Below, in pieces: positions 1 to 8,751 of a stretch of 64,000 nucleotides of DNA. Below the pieces are notes generated by a model, which was given only the letters and a program-made list of their open reading frames with translations, had not been told where the DNA came from and did not search any database. The position numbers were made by a program, and so were the translations under genes. How positions within the stretch are numbered: the stretch's first letter is position 1; every line of letters starts with the position of its first letter. Source of the stretch: Kistimonas sp964291485 (lineage in GTDB: Bacteria; Pseudomonadota; Gammaproteobacteria; Pseudomonadales; Endozoicomonadaceae); the NCBI GenBank assembly GCA_964291485.2, contig OZ220224.1:310001-374000 (forward strand), given 5' to 3'.

Positions 1-368
1 ACCTGCTCTTCAATACGGCTCGCCAGCTGTTGCAGGCGTTTACGGATCACTTTGTGGTAATCACGCCCCAGTGAGTAGCGGGAAATGTAGGCTTTACTGT
101 TGTCTTTCAGAATGCGTATGGCGTCAGTATCTCCCGGCAGGTAATCCATCCGAACGCTGATGACACGCAGAGTGCCGGGTACCAGTTCTGCCGGTCGGGA
201 ACGCTTGTTGCCGTGGTCTGCCATGTAGGTCATTTCACCGTGGAAATGACGGCCTAGCCAAGACTGCAGATACTGTTCGTGTTCGCCAAGGTCAACGTCC
301 GTAATACCCACTGCCTGAAAGCCGAGTTCACGTCCCCACTGTTTGATGGCGTTGGCCAGGTCGAGCAT
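1..368 (-). CDS. queG: Epoxyqueuosine reductase QueG, N-terminal part
   Basis: QueG is the cobalamin and iron-sulfur enzyme that reduces epoxyqueuosine to queuosine in the wobble position of certain tRNAs. Reading the minus strand from an ATG at 368-366 gives about 122 residues before the left edge cuts the gene. The stretch YISRYSLGRDYHKVIRKRL is very close to the conserved N-terminal segment of E. coli QueG, as is the HGEMTYM segment. The 4Fe-4S cysteines lie in the missing C-terminal part. In E. coli queG is also divergent from nnr (yjeF), which supports the call; here an MFS gene has come between them. An in-frame GTG upstream (about 407) is an alternative start, but the ATG fits the family better. 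Confidence 0.93.
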   Translation of the reverse strand, partial: MLDLANAIKQWGRELGFQAVGITDVDLGEHEQYLQSWLGRHFHGEMTYMADHGNKRSRPAELVPGTLRVISVRMDYLPGDTDAIRILKDNSKAYISRYSLGRDYHKVIRKRLQQLASRIEEQ

Positions 369-726
369 GTTTGGGGATGTTCTGGTTTGGGGGGCTGAAT
401 TGGTCACGGAGTTTTGATAGCGGTAATGCAATGAAAGCGAAGGATATAGGGTAAGCGCTAAATGAGGGATTGAATAGCCGGAATATGCACTATCGGGTTT
501 CACATTATTCGCGGATGAAATGCTGTTTTCGTTCTCAGACCTGATGGACGTCTGTGTTGCGGTGTTTTTGTATTCGAGAGGTTATGTTACACCGCTATTT
601 TACGACATGCGTGACTCTACATTGTGTTTGAAATGTTCCTCACAAATCCCTTGGTTATTTCAGGGTGGGTAAATATGAAAATGACTATATTTCTCAATTC
701 TTTTCAATGACAGGAATTATGGGTTA
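369..726. other. Divergent intergenic region, queG / MFS gene
   Basis: This 358-base gap separates two divergent genes and should hold both promoters. It becomes AT-rich toward the MFS gene. I see no further coding sequence: the short ATG frames near 674 and 706 stop before the MFS start. I could not assign -35/-10 boxes with confidence. Confidence 0.5.
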
Positions 727-1986
727 ATGCAAGGTGATTACCGCTACCCCATCATCGCCACGGCTGCGGGCGGTGCGATTGAAATGTACGATTTCTCTAT
801 TTTCCTGTTTTTGTCGGATTACCTTTCCGCTGTTTTTCTGCCTTTGGCTAAACAAGGGGACTACCTTGCCGTGGGGGTGATGGTGACCGGTTATATCGCG
901 CGTCCTCTGGGAGGCGTTATGTTCGGTTATTTTGGGGATTGTCTGGGCCGAAAAAGAACGTTTCTCTACTCACTCATGTTGATGTCAATGGCCACACTGG
1001 GTATTGCCCTGCTGCCGGATGCCAGCAGTCAGGGCATTGTGTCATACATTTGGCTCATGGCTTTCAGAGTACTGCAGGGGATCTCGGCGGGAGGAGAAAT
1101 ACCTCTTGGGTATGTCTTTGTTTCTGAGAACAGTAACCATCACAACAGAGGGGGTGTGGTGGCACAGTTTGCCGCAGGGTGCGAATTTGGCTATTTGCTA
1201 GGCTTTATGTGTAGTCATCTTTTGATATTGTTTTTATCGGATGCAGATATTATCGCCGGGGGATGGCGACTATTGTTTCTGTTTGGTGGGGCGATGGGGG
1301 GGATTGCCTACGCTATCCGGCTATGCACTATGGAATCCCGTGTTTTTCTTGATACACCTTGTTATTCCCGTAGAGCTAATTCTCCACCCATTGAAGTGCT
1401 GGTTCATTATTACCGGGAGGTATTGATAGGCATCGGTATCTCGTTGAAAGATGCCGGTGCATTAGTCTGCCTGCTATCCATTTATAAATTGTTCCCCTCT
1501 GCTGTTGGGTTGTCCGGACGTGAGTTCCTGTGCATTTTTGTGCTTGGCCTCTCGATTGGTATCCCGTTTATCATTATTGGAGGGAAATTGTCTGATCTGG
1601 TGGGGCGAAAATGGATCATCCATACCAGTGCATTGATGACATGTGTATTGAGTGGCTTAGGTTTATTCATTAATTTTTCACCACCTGGCATTGTTATTTG
1701 GTTGTTTGTTATTTCTATTGTGGTTTTTGCAGCGCTTGGGCGCGGTGTTTTTGGCCGAGTGATTCTGGACTCTTTCCCAACACATCTGCGATGCAGTGGT
1801 TTTGCGCTTGCCTATAATGTTGGCTTTGCACTCTTTACGGCATTCGGTATTTGGTTATCCGGCTTGTATGGGCAGAATTCATTGACATTGCCGCTGTGTT
1901 ATTTGCTCTGCTGCTCATTGGTTACCTTTTTTACCGCCAGTCGGATCGCTGAACGTCACACACTGACCATTTCTCATATACCTTGA
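727..1986 (+). CDS. MFS transporter, metabolite:H+ symporter (MHS/ProP-like) family
   Basis: This 419-residue inner-membrane protein has about 12 hydrophobic segments. The first helix carries GGAIEMYDFSIF, the counterpart of the G-x-x-x-E-x-Y-D-F signature of the metabolite:H+ symporter family (ProP, ShiA, citrate and alpha-ketoglutarate permeases). The loop between helices 2 and 3 has the MFS motif G-x-x-x-D-x-x-G-R-K (GYFGDCLGRKR), and a second copy (GGKLSDLVGRK) begins the C-terminal half. The ATG follows AGGAATT by a short spacer. The substrate cannot be told from sequence; organic acids or compatible solutes are usual. The gene sits between queG and nnr, which are normally neighbours, so it is probably a local insertion. 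An imperfect hairpin with a T-run follows. Confidence 0.8.
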   Translation: MQGDYRYPIIATAAGGAIEMYDFSIFLFLSDYLSAVFLPLAKQGDYLAVGVMVTGYIARPLGGVMFGYFGDCLGRKRTFLYSLMLMSMATLGIALLPDASSQGIVSYIWLMAFRVLQGISAGGEIPLGYVFVSENSNHHNRGGVVAQFAAGCEFGYLLGFMCSHLLILFLSDADIIAGGWRLLFLFGGAMGGIAYAIRLCTMESRVFLDTPCYSRRANSPPIEVLVHYYREVLIGIGISLKDAGALVCLLSIYKLFPSAVGLSGREFLCIFVLGLSIGIPFIIIGGKLSDLVGRKWIIHTSALMTCVLSGLGLFINFSPPGIVIWLFVISIVVFAALGRGVFGRVILDSFPTHLRCSGFALAYNVGFALFTAFGIWLSGLYGQNSLTLPLCYLLCCSLVTFFTASRIAERHTLTISHIP

Positions 1987-2001
1987 GTGGATGGATCGAC
2001 A

Positions 2002-2039
2002 GTGACAGTCATGTCTAATGGAGACAAGTCACCGTTTTT
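2002..2039 (+). terminator. Probable intrinsic terminator after the MFS gene
   Basis: An imperfect hairpin (GTGAC...GTCT paired with AGACAAGTCAC, one arm bulged) is followed by CGTTTTTC. It lies between the MFS stop and nnr. Confidence 0.4.
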
Positions 2040-2084
2040 CTGACTGCAATGGATATAATGAAACAAGAAGGTTAATGAAAGGGC

Positions 2085-3608
2085 GTGTCTCCCATGGACG
2101 AGTGGTTGCCAGAAGCATTGTATACCGCTGAACAGGTCAGGCATCTTGATGCGGTTGCCATCAATGATTATCACATCAACGGTTTTGAATTGATGAAGCG
2201 AGCCGGTCAGGCGGCGTTTGACCGTATGTTGGAGCGATGGCCGGTATTAACCCGGGGAGGCACCCTGCAGGTTTTCTGTGGTGCAGGCAATAATGGCGGC
2301 GATGGATACGTAATTGCCAGTCTTGCCCGCCAGCGTTATCTCCCTGTACGTGTGATTGCACTCAAGAATCCTGATGAATTAAGCGGGGATGCCCTGCGAG
2401 CATGGCATTGGTTCCGTGACCTTGGTGGTTCCACGGAAGCTTGGAATCGCAATGTAATGATCACCGGCACCGTGCTGGTGGACGCCATGCTGGGGACAGG
2501 CCTCAGTGGTGACGTTAAGGGCGATTACCTGGATGCCATCCAGATGATCAATCATTCGGAACGTCCTGTGCTTGCGGTGGATATTCCCTCCGGCTTATCA
2601 GCGGATACCGGCGCAGCCCTCGGCGCTGCTGTGCAGGCCGCAATGACGGTGACATTCATTGGCCTGAAACAGGGACTGCTGACCGGCGCTGGACCGCGTT
2701 ACTGTGGCACACTTAATTTTGCCTCTCTTGCCGTACCGGATGAAATTTACAGCAAAGAATTGCCCGCCTCCCATTTGCTGAGGGAGCAGGAACTGGGAGC
2801 CATCGTACGACCTAGGCTGGCCGATGCCAACAAAGGCAGTCACGGTCATCTGCTTGTTGTGGGGGGCGATGAAGGGATGGGAGGAGCGGTCGTGATGGCG
2901 GCCGAAGCTGCTCTCAGAACCGGCGCAGGACTGGTGACAGTGGTGACACGTGAGGAACATGTGGATGCCATTAATGCACGCTGTCCTGAAATCATGGCGC
3001 GTGGTGTTAATGATGCAAATGCCTTGAATACCTTACTGACGGGCAAATCAGCCGTAGTTGTCGGCCCTGGTCTTGGACAGTCAGCCTGGAGTAAAGCGTT
3101 GCTGGCGTGTCTGTTACAGTCAGAGCTTCCGATTCTTATGGATGCAGATGCCTTGAACCTGATTGCTGAAGATAACCAGTTACTGGGCAAGAATTCCCGT
3201 GCGTTGCTGATGACGCCACATCCGGGGGAAGCTAGCCGTCTTCTGCAGGAGCCGATTCCAGCGATACAGGCTAATCGTTTTGCAGCTGTCCGACAGTTAC
3301 AGCAGCAATATGGCGGCGTAGCGGTATTGAAAGGCGCGGGAACGCTGGTTTATGACGGTGAAACGGTATCCTTGTGCGGTGCTGGCAATCCAGGTATGGC
3401 TGTGGCGGGGATGGGGGATGTGCTCAGTGGTGTGATCGGCAGCCTGTTGGCGCAAGGTTACGATATGGAGCAGGCGGCAAAAATCGGCGTCTGGCTGCAT
3501 GCCGCTGCCGGAGACGACTGTGCTGCGGATGCCGGGCAGATCGGTATGAAAGCCACGGATTTGCTGCCCTATATTCGCCGACGCATTAACCAGCTGGCCA
3601 ATACCTGA
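2085..3608 (+). CDS. nnr: Bifunctional NAD(P)H-hydrate repair enzyme Nnr (epimerase / dehydratase)
   Basis: Nnr repairs hydrated NAD(P)H. The N-terminal YjeF_N domain (roughly residues 10-215) epimerises the R and S hydrates, and the C-terminal ribokinase-like domain (roughly 230-500) dehydrates the S form using ADP. Visible motifs are CGAGNNGGDGYVIA and AVDIPSGLSADTG in the first half, and MTPHPGEASRL and NPGMAVAGMGDVLSGVIG (the ADP/Mg site) in the second. At 507 residues it has the usual full length. The frame opens with GTG at 2085; an ATG at 2094, about 10 bases after an AAAGGG, is equally plausible. It is the first gene of the conserved nnr-tsaE-amiB run. Confidence 0.95.
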   Translation: MSPMDEWLPEALYTAEQVRHLDAVAINDYHINGFELMKRAGQAAFDRMLERWPVLTRGGTLQVFCGAGNNGGDGYVIASLARQRYLPVRVIALKNPDELSGDALRAWHWFRDLGGSTEAWNRNVMITGTVLVDAMLGTGLSGDVKGDYLDAIQMINHSERPVLAVDIPSGLSADTGAALGAAVQAAMTVTFIGLKQGLLTGAGPRYCGTLNFASLAVPDEIYSKELPASHLLREQELGAIVRPRLADANKGSHGHLLVVGGDEGMGGAVVMAAEAALRTGAGLVTVVTREEHVDAINARCPEIMARGVNDANALNTLLTGKSAVVVGPGLGQSAWSKALLACLLQSELPILMDADALNLIAEDNQLLGKNSRALLMTPHPGEASRLLQEPIPAIQANRFAAVRQLQQQYGGVAVLKGAGTLVYDGETVSLCGAGNPGMAVAGMGDVLSGVIGSLLAQGYDMEQAAKIGVWLHAAAGDDCAADAGQIGMKATDLLPYIRRRINQLANT

Positions 3609-3707
3609 CTTCAGGAACAAAAAGTGGGCTGTTGGCGGGTATTCGTGACAAATACGGCGTTTTTACACAGGTTTCCCAATGGTATCCTTCCCGGTTAAGG
3701 TGATGGT

Positions 3708-4223
3708 ATGGGAAGCGTGTCGAATACGATGTCTGAGACAATTCAACTGACTCTTGCCGGTGAAGCTCGCATGGTGGTTTTCGGCCGTCTTTTGGCGGAA
3801 GCCTGTCAGGGCCATGGCACTGTGTATTTAGAGGGAAATCTCGGCGCCGGCAAAACGACACTGTGCCGGGGCGTGCTGCGTGGCTTCGGTTACGAAGGCG
3901 CCGTTAAAAGCCCGACATATACCCTGGTTGAGCCTTATGAAATGGAACAGGCATCTGTTTACCATTTTGATCTGTATCGCTTGGGCGACCCTGAAGAACT
4001 CGATTTCCTGGGCGTCCGTGATTACTTCGACAGTCCTTCCCTTTGCCTGATTGAATGGCCGGATCGCGGTAAGGGCTTCCTTCCGGCCGCCGATATTATA
4101 TTATCTATCGAATACCTTCCGGAGGCGCGGATTGTCACGGTAGACCCGCAGACCGGACATGGGCGGGCTATCTGTAAAACGATAGCGGACAGACAGGGAA
4201 CGTTGGCGGAGGAAGTATGCTAG
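3708..4223 (+). CDS. tsaE: tRNA N6-threonylcarbamoyladenosine biosynthesis ATPase TsaE
   Basis: TsaE is the small ATPase that works with TsaB and TsaD to place the threonylcarbamoyl group on A37 of ANN-decoding tRNAs. The Walker A motif EGNLGAGKTT is at residues 42-51, and the family segments SPTYTLVEPY and FDLYRLGDPEELDFLG follow. The ATG at 3708 has AAGG seven bases upstream; an internal ATG at 3729 would give a start closer to short orthologues. The 171 residues slightly exceed the usual 150-160. The 3' end overlaps amiB by 7 bases, so the two are probably translationally coupled. Confidence 0.95.
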   Translation: MGSVSNTMSETIQLTLAGEARMVVFGRLLAEACQGHGTVYLEGNLGAGKTTLCRGVLRGFGYEGAVKSPTYTLVEPYEMEQASVYHFDLYRLGDPEELDFLGVRDYFDSPSLCLIEWPDRGKGFLPAADIILSIEYLPEARIVTVDPQTGHGRAICKTIADRQGTLAEEVC

Positions 4224-5563
4224 GACGTCTGGCAAACACAAGCCTGATTGTCTTGCTGCTGTTGGTGGCGGGTATAGCCAATGCCGCCAACATTGAGGGG
4301 GCCCGTCTGTGGCGCTCGCCGGAAAAAACACGTCTGGTGTTCGACCTGACCGGTTCCGTTAATCACAAGATCTTTTCACTCAGCAATCCCAGCCGCCTTG
4401 TGATTGATGTGGATGGTTCCTCCCTGAAACAGTCTCTTTCAAGCTTGCCTCTGACAAACACGCCCATCAGCAAGGTGCGATGGGCGAAGCGTAACAATAA
4501 CGATGTGCGTATCGTTTTGGATCTTAATGAATCCGTCAGTCCGAGAAGTTTTCTCCTGAAACCGAATACCACCTATGGGCACCGCCTGGTGGTAGATCTG
4601 TTCGACAAGGGCAAGGCCGGAACCAAACCGGCAGTGCCGGCAAAGTCTGCACCGGCGCCGGTTCAGGGACGGGATATTATTGTTGCCATTGATGCCGGCC
4701 ACGGTGGAGAAGACCCCGGCGCCATTGGTCATGGAAAAGCCCGGGAGAAGGAAGTCACTCTCGCCATCGCCAAAGAGGTCGCAGCCCTGTTTAACCGGGA
4801 AAAAGGCTTCAAGGCCAAATTGACCCGGACGGGGGATTATTACATTTCCCTGCGTGATCGCACACGAATCGCCCGGGAGCATGGTGCGGACCTGTTTGTC
4901 TCCATCCATGCGGATGCGTTTGTGCAGCCCCGTGCCCATGGCATGTCGGTGTTTACCCTGTCCAAGCGGGGTGCGTCTTCCGAAACTGCGCGCTGGTTGG
5001 CCAACAAGGAAAACAATTCTGACCTGATCGGTGGAGAGGAAGGCGTCAGCCTCGGCGATAAGGACGGGCTGCTGGCCAGTGTCCTCCTGGATCTCTCCAT
5101 GACCGATACCCAGACACGGAGTATCAAGGCTGGCAAGATGGTACTCGGTGAGTTGGGCAAGCAGAACCGGTTACACAAGAAACAGGTAGAGCAGGCTGCG
5201 TTTGTTGTCCTGAAATCACCGGATATTCCCTCCATGCTGGTGGAAACCGGGTTTATCACCAATCCGGAAGATGCCCGTAAGCTGAAATCGCATACCCATC
5301 GTAAGCGGATTGCGCGATCCATTTACACCGGTATTCGCAGCTTCTTCCACCATCAGCCGCCATTGGGAACCCTGATTGCACAGCAGAAAAGCAAGGGGGC
5401 CCTGGTGGCATCGTCCAAGCCACGCAAGCATCGGGTAAAATCCGGTGATACCTTGTCGGACATTGCGACCCGGTACAATGTATCCATGTCAGGCCTGAGA
5501 CGGATCAACGGTATCAAGGCCGCTGACCATATTCAGGTTGGGCAATTGCTGGAAATTCCCTGA
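4217..5563 (+). CDS. amiB: N-acetylmuramoyl-L-alanine amidase AmiB-type (AMIN, Amidase_3, LysM)
   Basis: This periplasmic zinc amidase cleaves the bond between N-acetylmuramic acid and the stem peptide during septum splitting. Residues 1-23 form a signal peptide ending ...AGIANA. An AMIN localisation domain follows (about 25-125), then a linker, the Amidase_3 catalytic domain (about 152-375) and a C-terminal LysM (about 403-448, starting HRVKSGDTLSDIA). Zinc ligands are visible in DAGHGGEDPGA, KAREKEV, SIHADAF and the catalytic glutamate in LVETGFI. The domain order matches AmiB/AmiC-like enzymes with LysM. It overlaps tsaE. In most relatives mutL follows directly; here it is about 9 kb away. 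Confidence 0.94.
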   Translation: MLGRLANTSLIVLLLLVAGIANAANIEGARLWRSPEKTRLVFDLTGSVNHKIFSLSNPSRLVIDVDGSSLKQSLSSLPLTNTPISKVRWAKRNNNDVRIVLDLNESVSPRSFLLKPNTTYGHRLVVDLFDKGKAGTKPAVPAKSAPAPVQGRDIIVAIDAGHGGEDPGAIGHGKAREKEVTLAIAKEVAALFNREKGFKAKLTRTGDYYISLRDRTRIAREHGADLFVSIHADAFVQPRAHGMSVFTLSKRGASSETARWLANKENNSDLIGGEEGVSLGDKDGLLASVLLDLSMTDTQTRSIKAGKMVLGELGKQNRLHKKQVEQAAFVVLKSPDIPSMLVETGFITNPEDARKLKSHTHRKRIARSIYTGIRSFFHHQPPLGTLIAQQKSKGALVASSKPRKHRVKSGDTLSDIATRYNVSMSGLRRINGIKAADHIQVGQLLEIP

Positions 5564-5640
5564 TTATCCTGAGTGATATGCCGTGTTTTTCCCTTTTGGA
5601 TTGTTTCTTCAGAGAGAAACACGGTAGTCATTTTAGGAAG

Positions 5641-6279
5641 TTAGGACTGGGCGTCTTCACTTTTTGTTATTTTATTCTTTTGGAAATTATCAACGATCAG
5701 ATCATTAATAATTTTCATGGTTAGAAGGGTAACCATAAAGAAATTATTGATAAACTCGACTTCCTGTCCTGGAGTGATGAACCTCTCAAGTATCCAGCAG
5801 CTCGACACTTTGCATTCTTCCAGTTTTCCTATCACAAAGAAAAATGCCAGCAAAAAGCCAATAATCCGTGTCCATGGAACAAGGCCTATCGTGAATACTT
5901 TAACGATGGGTTGGGGGCCGGGATCAGCATTCCTGATGGCGCTGAATTGATGCCAAACCAACGCTGCAATGGCAATCCATAGCCACAATAACTCAGCCTG
6001 ACTCTCTGCTGACACGTAAAAGATGAGAGATAAAAAGAATATAATCACTGCACCCGTGCCAAAATGGAGCAGGAAAAAACACACGCCGAACGCTTTCAGG
6101 AAACCGGCACCATTGCAGTCAATAGACAATCGACAGATAGCAATACTCCCAAATACCAGAATAAATAGCGTTTCAATACCATAGAGAAGGATCAGGTCGG
6201 CACTCTGCCAGTCCAGAAATAGAATGCCAAAGATAGGGAGGCTATTAAGAATCAGGGTATTAAAAATAACAGACTGCAT
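5641..6279 (-). CDS. Hypothetical polytopic membrane protein (DUF6498-like)
   Basis: This 212-residue protein has about six hydrophobic segments and no obvious catalytic motif. The N-terminal part (LPIFGILFLDWQSADLILLYGIETL) reads like the start of DUF6498-type membrane proteins, in which a Y-W/G-x-E-T/N segment ends the first hairpin. That family match is from memory and moderate at best. The C-terminal tail is hydrophilic and ends near KSEDAQS. It is convergent with amiB and divergent from the phosphonate transporter genes. No function is proposed. Confidence 0.65.
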   Translation of the reverse strand: MQSVIFNTLILNSLPIFGILFLDWQSADLILLYGIETLFILVFGSIAICRLSIDCNGAGFLKAFGVCFFLLHFGTGAVIIFFLSLIFYVSAESQAELLWLWIAIAALVWHQFSAIRNADPGPQPIVKVFTIGLVPWTRIIGFLLAFFFVIGKLEECKVSSCWILERFITPGQEVEFINNFFMVTLLTMKIINDLIVDNFQKNKITKSEDAQS

Positions 6280-6501
6280 AGTACGACATTTCTAATTAAT
6301 GAATAGATGGTCCGTCATAATTAAATCGGCTGTGTTTTTTATAGCTGGAACCACAGGGCGCCTGACAATCGATTAATGTTCATTTTCCCAGGTTATTACT
6401 CCATGCTGTCACGATGGCGTCATATTACTGTCATTGCAACGACATCTTTCCTCTCTAAGTTACTTTCCCATACCTGTTAAAGAACAAAAAAAGGGAAAGT
6501 A

Positions 6502-7542
6502 ATGAAAATGAGTCGACGGTTTGGCATCAAGCGGGTTCTGGCAGCCCTGGGATTGAGCTCTACGCTCGGATTGGCTGCACAGTCCTATGCAGCTACTGAA
6601 CTAACGGTTTATACCGCAGTAGAAGCGGAAGATCTCAAGCGCTACGCCGCAGAATTCAATAAGGATCATCCCGATATCAAAGTTCGCTGGGTGCGTGATT
6701 CAACCGGCATTATTACTGCCAAGCTGTTGGCCGAGAAAAACAATCCCAAGGCCGATGTCATCTGGGGGCTGGCGGCAACCAGCCTGCTGCTGATGAAAAA
6801 TCAGGATATGCTGCAGCCCTATGCGCCGAAAGAACTGGAAAAATTGTCACCGAATTTCAGGGACAAGGATCAAACCCCCGCCTGGGTGGGCATGGATGCC
6901 TGGATGGCAGCTATCTGCTTTAACACGGTGGAAGCCAAAAAACACAATCTGCCCATGCCTGCGTCCTGGGAAGACCTGACCAAGCCGGTCTACCAGGGGC
7001 ATATCGTCATGCCAAACCCGGCCTCGTCCGGTACCGGCTTCCTGGATGTCTCCAGCTGGCTGCAGACCTTTGGTGAGCAGCAGGGCTGGGGCTACATGGA
7101 TCGCCTGCACGCCAATATCAGCCGCTACACCCATTCAGGCTCCAAGCCTTGTAAGCTGGCAGCGGCCGGCGAAGCGGCCATCGGGGTATCGTTTGCTTTC
7201 CGGGGCGCCAAACTGAAGAAAAAAGGTGCACCGCTGGAACTGGTCTTCCCCACGGAAGGTGTGGGCTGGGAGATGGAAGCCGCAGCCATCGTGAAAGGCA
7301 CGAAAAAGGAAACGGCAGCCAAAACACTGATGGACTGGATTATCTCCGAAAAAGCCAACCGCATGTACAACAAGGGCTACGCCATTGTCGCCCGGCCGGA
7401 TATCAAAAAGCCGGTGCCGTATTTTCCGGCAGATCCTGAAGCCATCATGATCGACAACGACTTTGCCTGGGCTGCAGACAACCGCAAGGCCATTCTCGCC
7501 CAGTGGCAGGGCCGTTATGACGGTAAATCCGATCCCAAGTGA
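6502..7542 (+). CDS. ABC transporter substrate-binding protein, 2-aminoethylphosphonate type (PhnS-like)
   Basis: This is a periplasmic binding protein of the iron(III)/AEP family (TIGR03261-like). A signal peptide covers about residues 1-30 (ends AAQSYA), followed by ELTVYTAVEAEDLKRYAAEF, the typical beginning of these proteins. It has 346 residues, normal for the family. AAAGEAAIGVSFAFRGA lies in the ligand-contact lobe. The ATG follows AAAGGGAAAG, a good ribosome site. It is the first gene of a four-gene operon with an FAD oxidoreductase, an ATPase and a fused permease, which together point to import of 2-aminoethylphosphonate or a close analogue. A hairpin at 7558-7587 may raise the amount of this protein relative to the rest. 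Confidence 0.85.
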   Translation: MKMSRRFGIKRVLAALGLSSTLGLAAQSYAATELTVYTAVEAEDLKRYAAEFNKDHPDIKVRWVRDSTGIITAKLLAEKNNPKADVIWGLAATSLLLMKNQDMLQPYAPKELEKLSPNFRDKDQTPAWVGMDAWMAAICFNTVEAKKHNLPMPASWEDLTKPVYQGHIVMPNPASSGTGFLDVSSWLQTFGEQQGWGYMDRLHANISRYTHSGSKPCKLAAAGEAAIGVSFAFRGAKLKKKGAPLELVFPTEGVGWEMEAAAIVKGTKKETAAKTLMDWIISEKANRMYNKGYAIVARPDIKKPVPYFPADPEAIMIDNDFAWAADNRKAILAQWQGRYDGKSDPK

Positions 7543-7557
7543 CGCTGACTGACAACG

Positions 7558-7587
7558 ATTGAGCCGATCCCCTGTGACCGGCTCAAT
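7558..7587 (+). other. Intercistronic hairpin after the binding-protein gene
   Basis: A perfect 9-bp inverted repeat (ATTGAGCCG / CGGCTCAAT, loop 12 bases) lies between the binding protein and the oxidoreductase. There is no U-tract, so it is more likely an mRNA-stabilising or partial-termination element than a full terminator. Such hairpins are known after the binding-protein gene in ABC operons. Confidence 0.5.
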
Positions 7588-7602
7588 GTTTAGGGGGATC
7601 TC

Positions 7603-8733
7603 ATGAAACAGTATGACCTTGCGATTGTTGGTGCCGGTATCCTTGGACTGTCGCATGCCCTGGCTGCTACCCGTAAAGGCTTGAAGGTACTGGTGCTGGA
7701 TGCAGACAGGCAGGCAGAAGGCGCATCGATCCGGAATTTTGGTATGTTCTTGCCCATGGGGATGCCGGAAGGTGACGGTTACCGTCGGGCCATGCATAGT
7801 CGGGAAATGCTCGTTCCCCTGATCAGGGAGATGGGTGTCTGGAGTGATCCCTCTGGGAGCCTCACGGTTGCGCACCATGATGATGAAATGCAGGTTCTCA
7901 GCGAATTCTGTAAGCGCACAGAGCATGGCCGCCACCACTGCCAGTTGTTGAACAGGCAGCAGATATTGGAACAGTGTCCCTCATTGAATCCACAGGGCGT
8001 TATGGGTGGACTGTTTTCTAATACGGAAATCACCCTGAATCCTCGCTTGCTGATACCGGCTCTGACCCGTTATCTCAAACAACAGCATGGTGTCGATTTC
8101 CGATTTTGCCATCGGGTCACTGGCATTCGTTTGCCGGAAGTCCAAACGACCCGGGAGGTCTTCCGTGCAAGTCGTGTTGTGGTGTGCACCGGCGCAGGTT
8201 TCGATTCCCTTTACTCTGATGTTCATGAACGTCATCTGTCGCGCTGCAAGTTGCAGATGCTGAGAACAGAGCCTCAACCTGATGTGTTCAGCCTGCCTGC
8301 AATGATGATTAGCGGGCTGAGTCTTGCTCACTATCCGGCGTTTTCCGGTTGTCCTGGCATCGGGCAATTACAGGGGCGTCTGGAAAGGGATTACCGACAA
8401 TACCTGGATTACGGCATCCATATCCTGCATGCACAGCACAATGATGGCAGTGTCCTGATCGGCGACTCCCATGAATACGATGACCAGATATCGCCCTTCC
8501 ACAAGGCGCAGATCGAACAGCTGATTCTGGCGGGTAGCGGGGATGTTCTGAAACTTCCGGTGAAAACCGTGATGGAACGATGGACGGGCTATTACGCCAA
8601 GGCAAAGACAGGCCATTGTTTTCAGCGAGAGATCACGCCTGGTGTTCTGCTGGTCAACGGCGTTGGCGGGACAGGTATGACTACCGGTCTGGCACTGGCC
8701 GTCGATGGATTAAACGATTTTCTGAATAGCTGA
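7603..8733 (+). CDS. FAD-dependent amine oxidoreductase, phosphonate-associated (TIGR03364-like)
   Basis: This 376-residue protein of the D-amino-acid oxidase (DAO) fold has the Rossmann dinucleotide motif GAGILG at residues 10-15 (DLAIVGAGILGLSHAL) and a C-terminal FAD segment (LLVNGVGGTGMTTGLALA). Its length, its place inside an AEP transporter operon and the segment GASIRNFGMFLPMG fit the TIGR03364 family of phosphonate-linked FAD oxidoreductases. Members of this group have been reported to oxidise 2-aminoethylphosphonate or its N-methyl form to phosphonoacetaldehyde; applying that here is inference. No phnX, phnW, phnY or phnA gene is in the window, so the onward step would have to be encoded elsewhere. 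Confidence 0.8.
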   Translation: MKQYDLAIVGAGILGLSHALAATRKGLKVLVLDADRQAEGASIRNFGMFLPMGMPEGDGYRRAMHSREMLVPLIREMGVWSDPSGSLTVAHHDDEMQVLSEFCKRTEHGRHHCQLLNRQQILEQCPSLNPQGVMGGLFSNTEITLNPRLLIPALTRYLKQQHGVDFRFCHRVTGIRLPEVQTTREVFRASRVVVCTGAGFDSLYSDVHERHLSRCKLQMLRTEPQPDVFSLPAMMISGLSLAHYPAFSGCPGIGQLQGRLERDYRQYLDYGIHILHAQHNDGSVLIGDSHEYDDQISPFHKAQIEQLILAGSGDVLKLPVKTVMERWTGYYAKAKTGHCFQREITPGVLLVNGVGGTGMTTGLALAVDGLNDFLNS

Positions 8734-8751
8734 ATGGTAGGGTAAACAGGC

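Noticed and set aside
7135..7938. 267-codon open frame on the minus strand
   Set aside because: Spans the antisense of two confident phosphonate-operon genes and has no family features.
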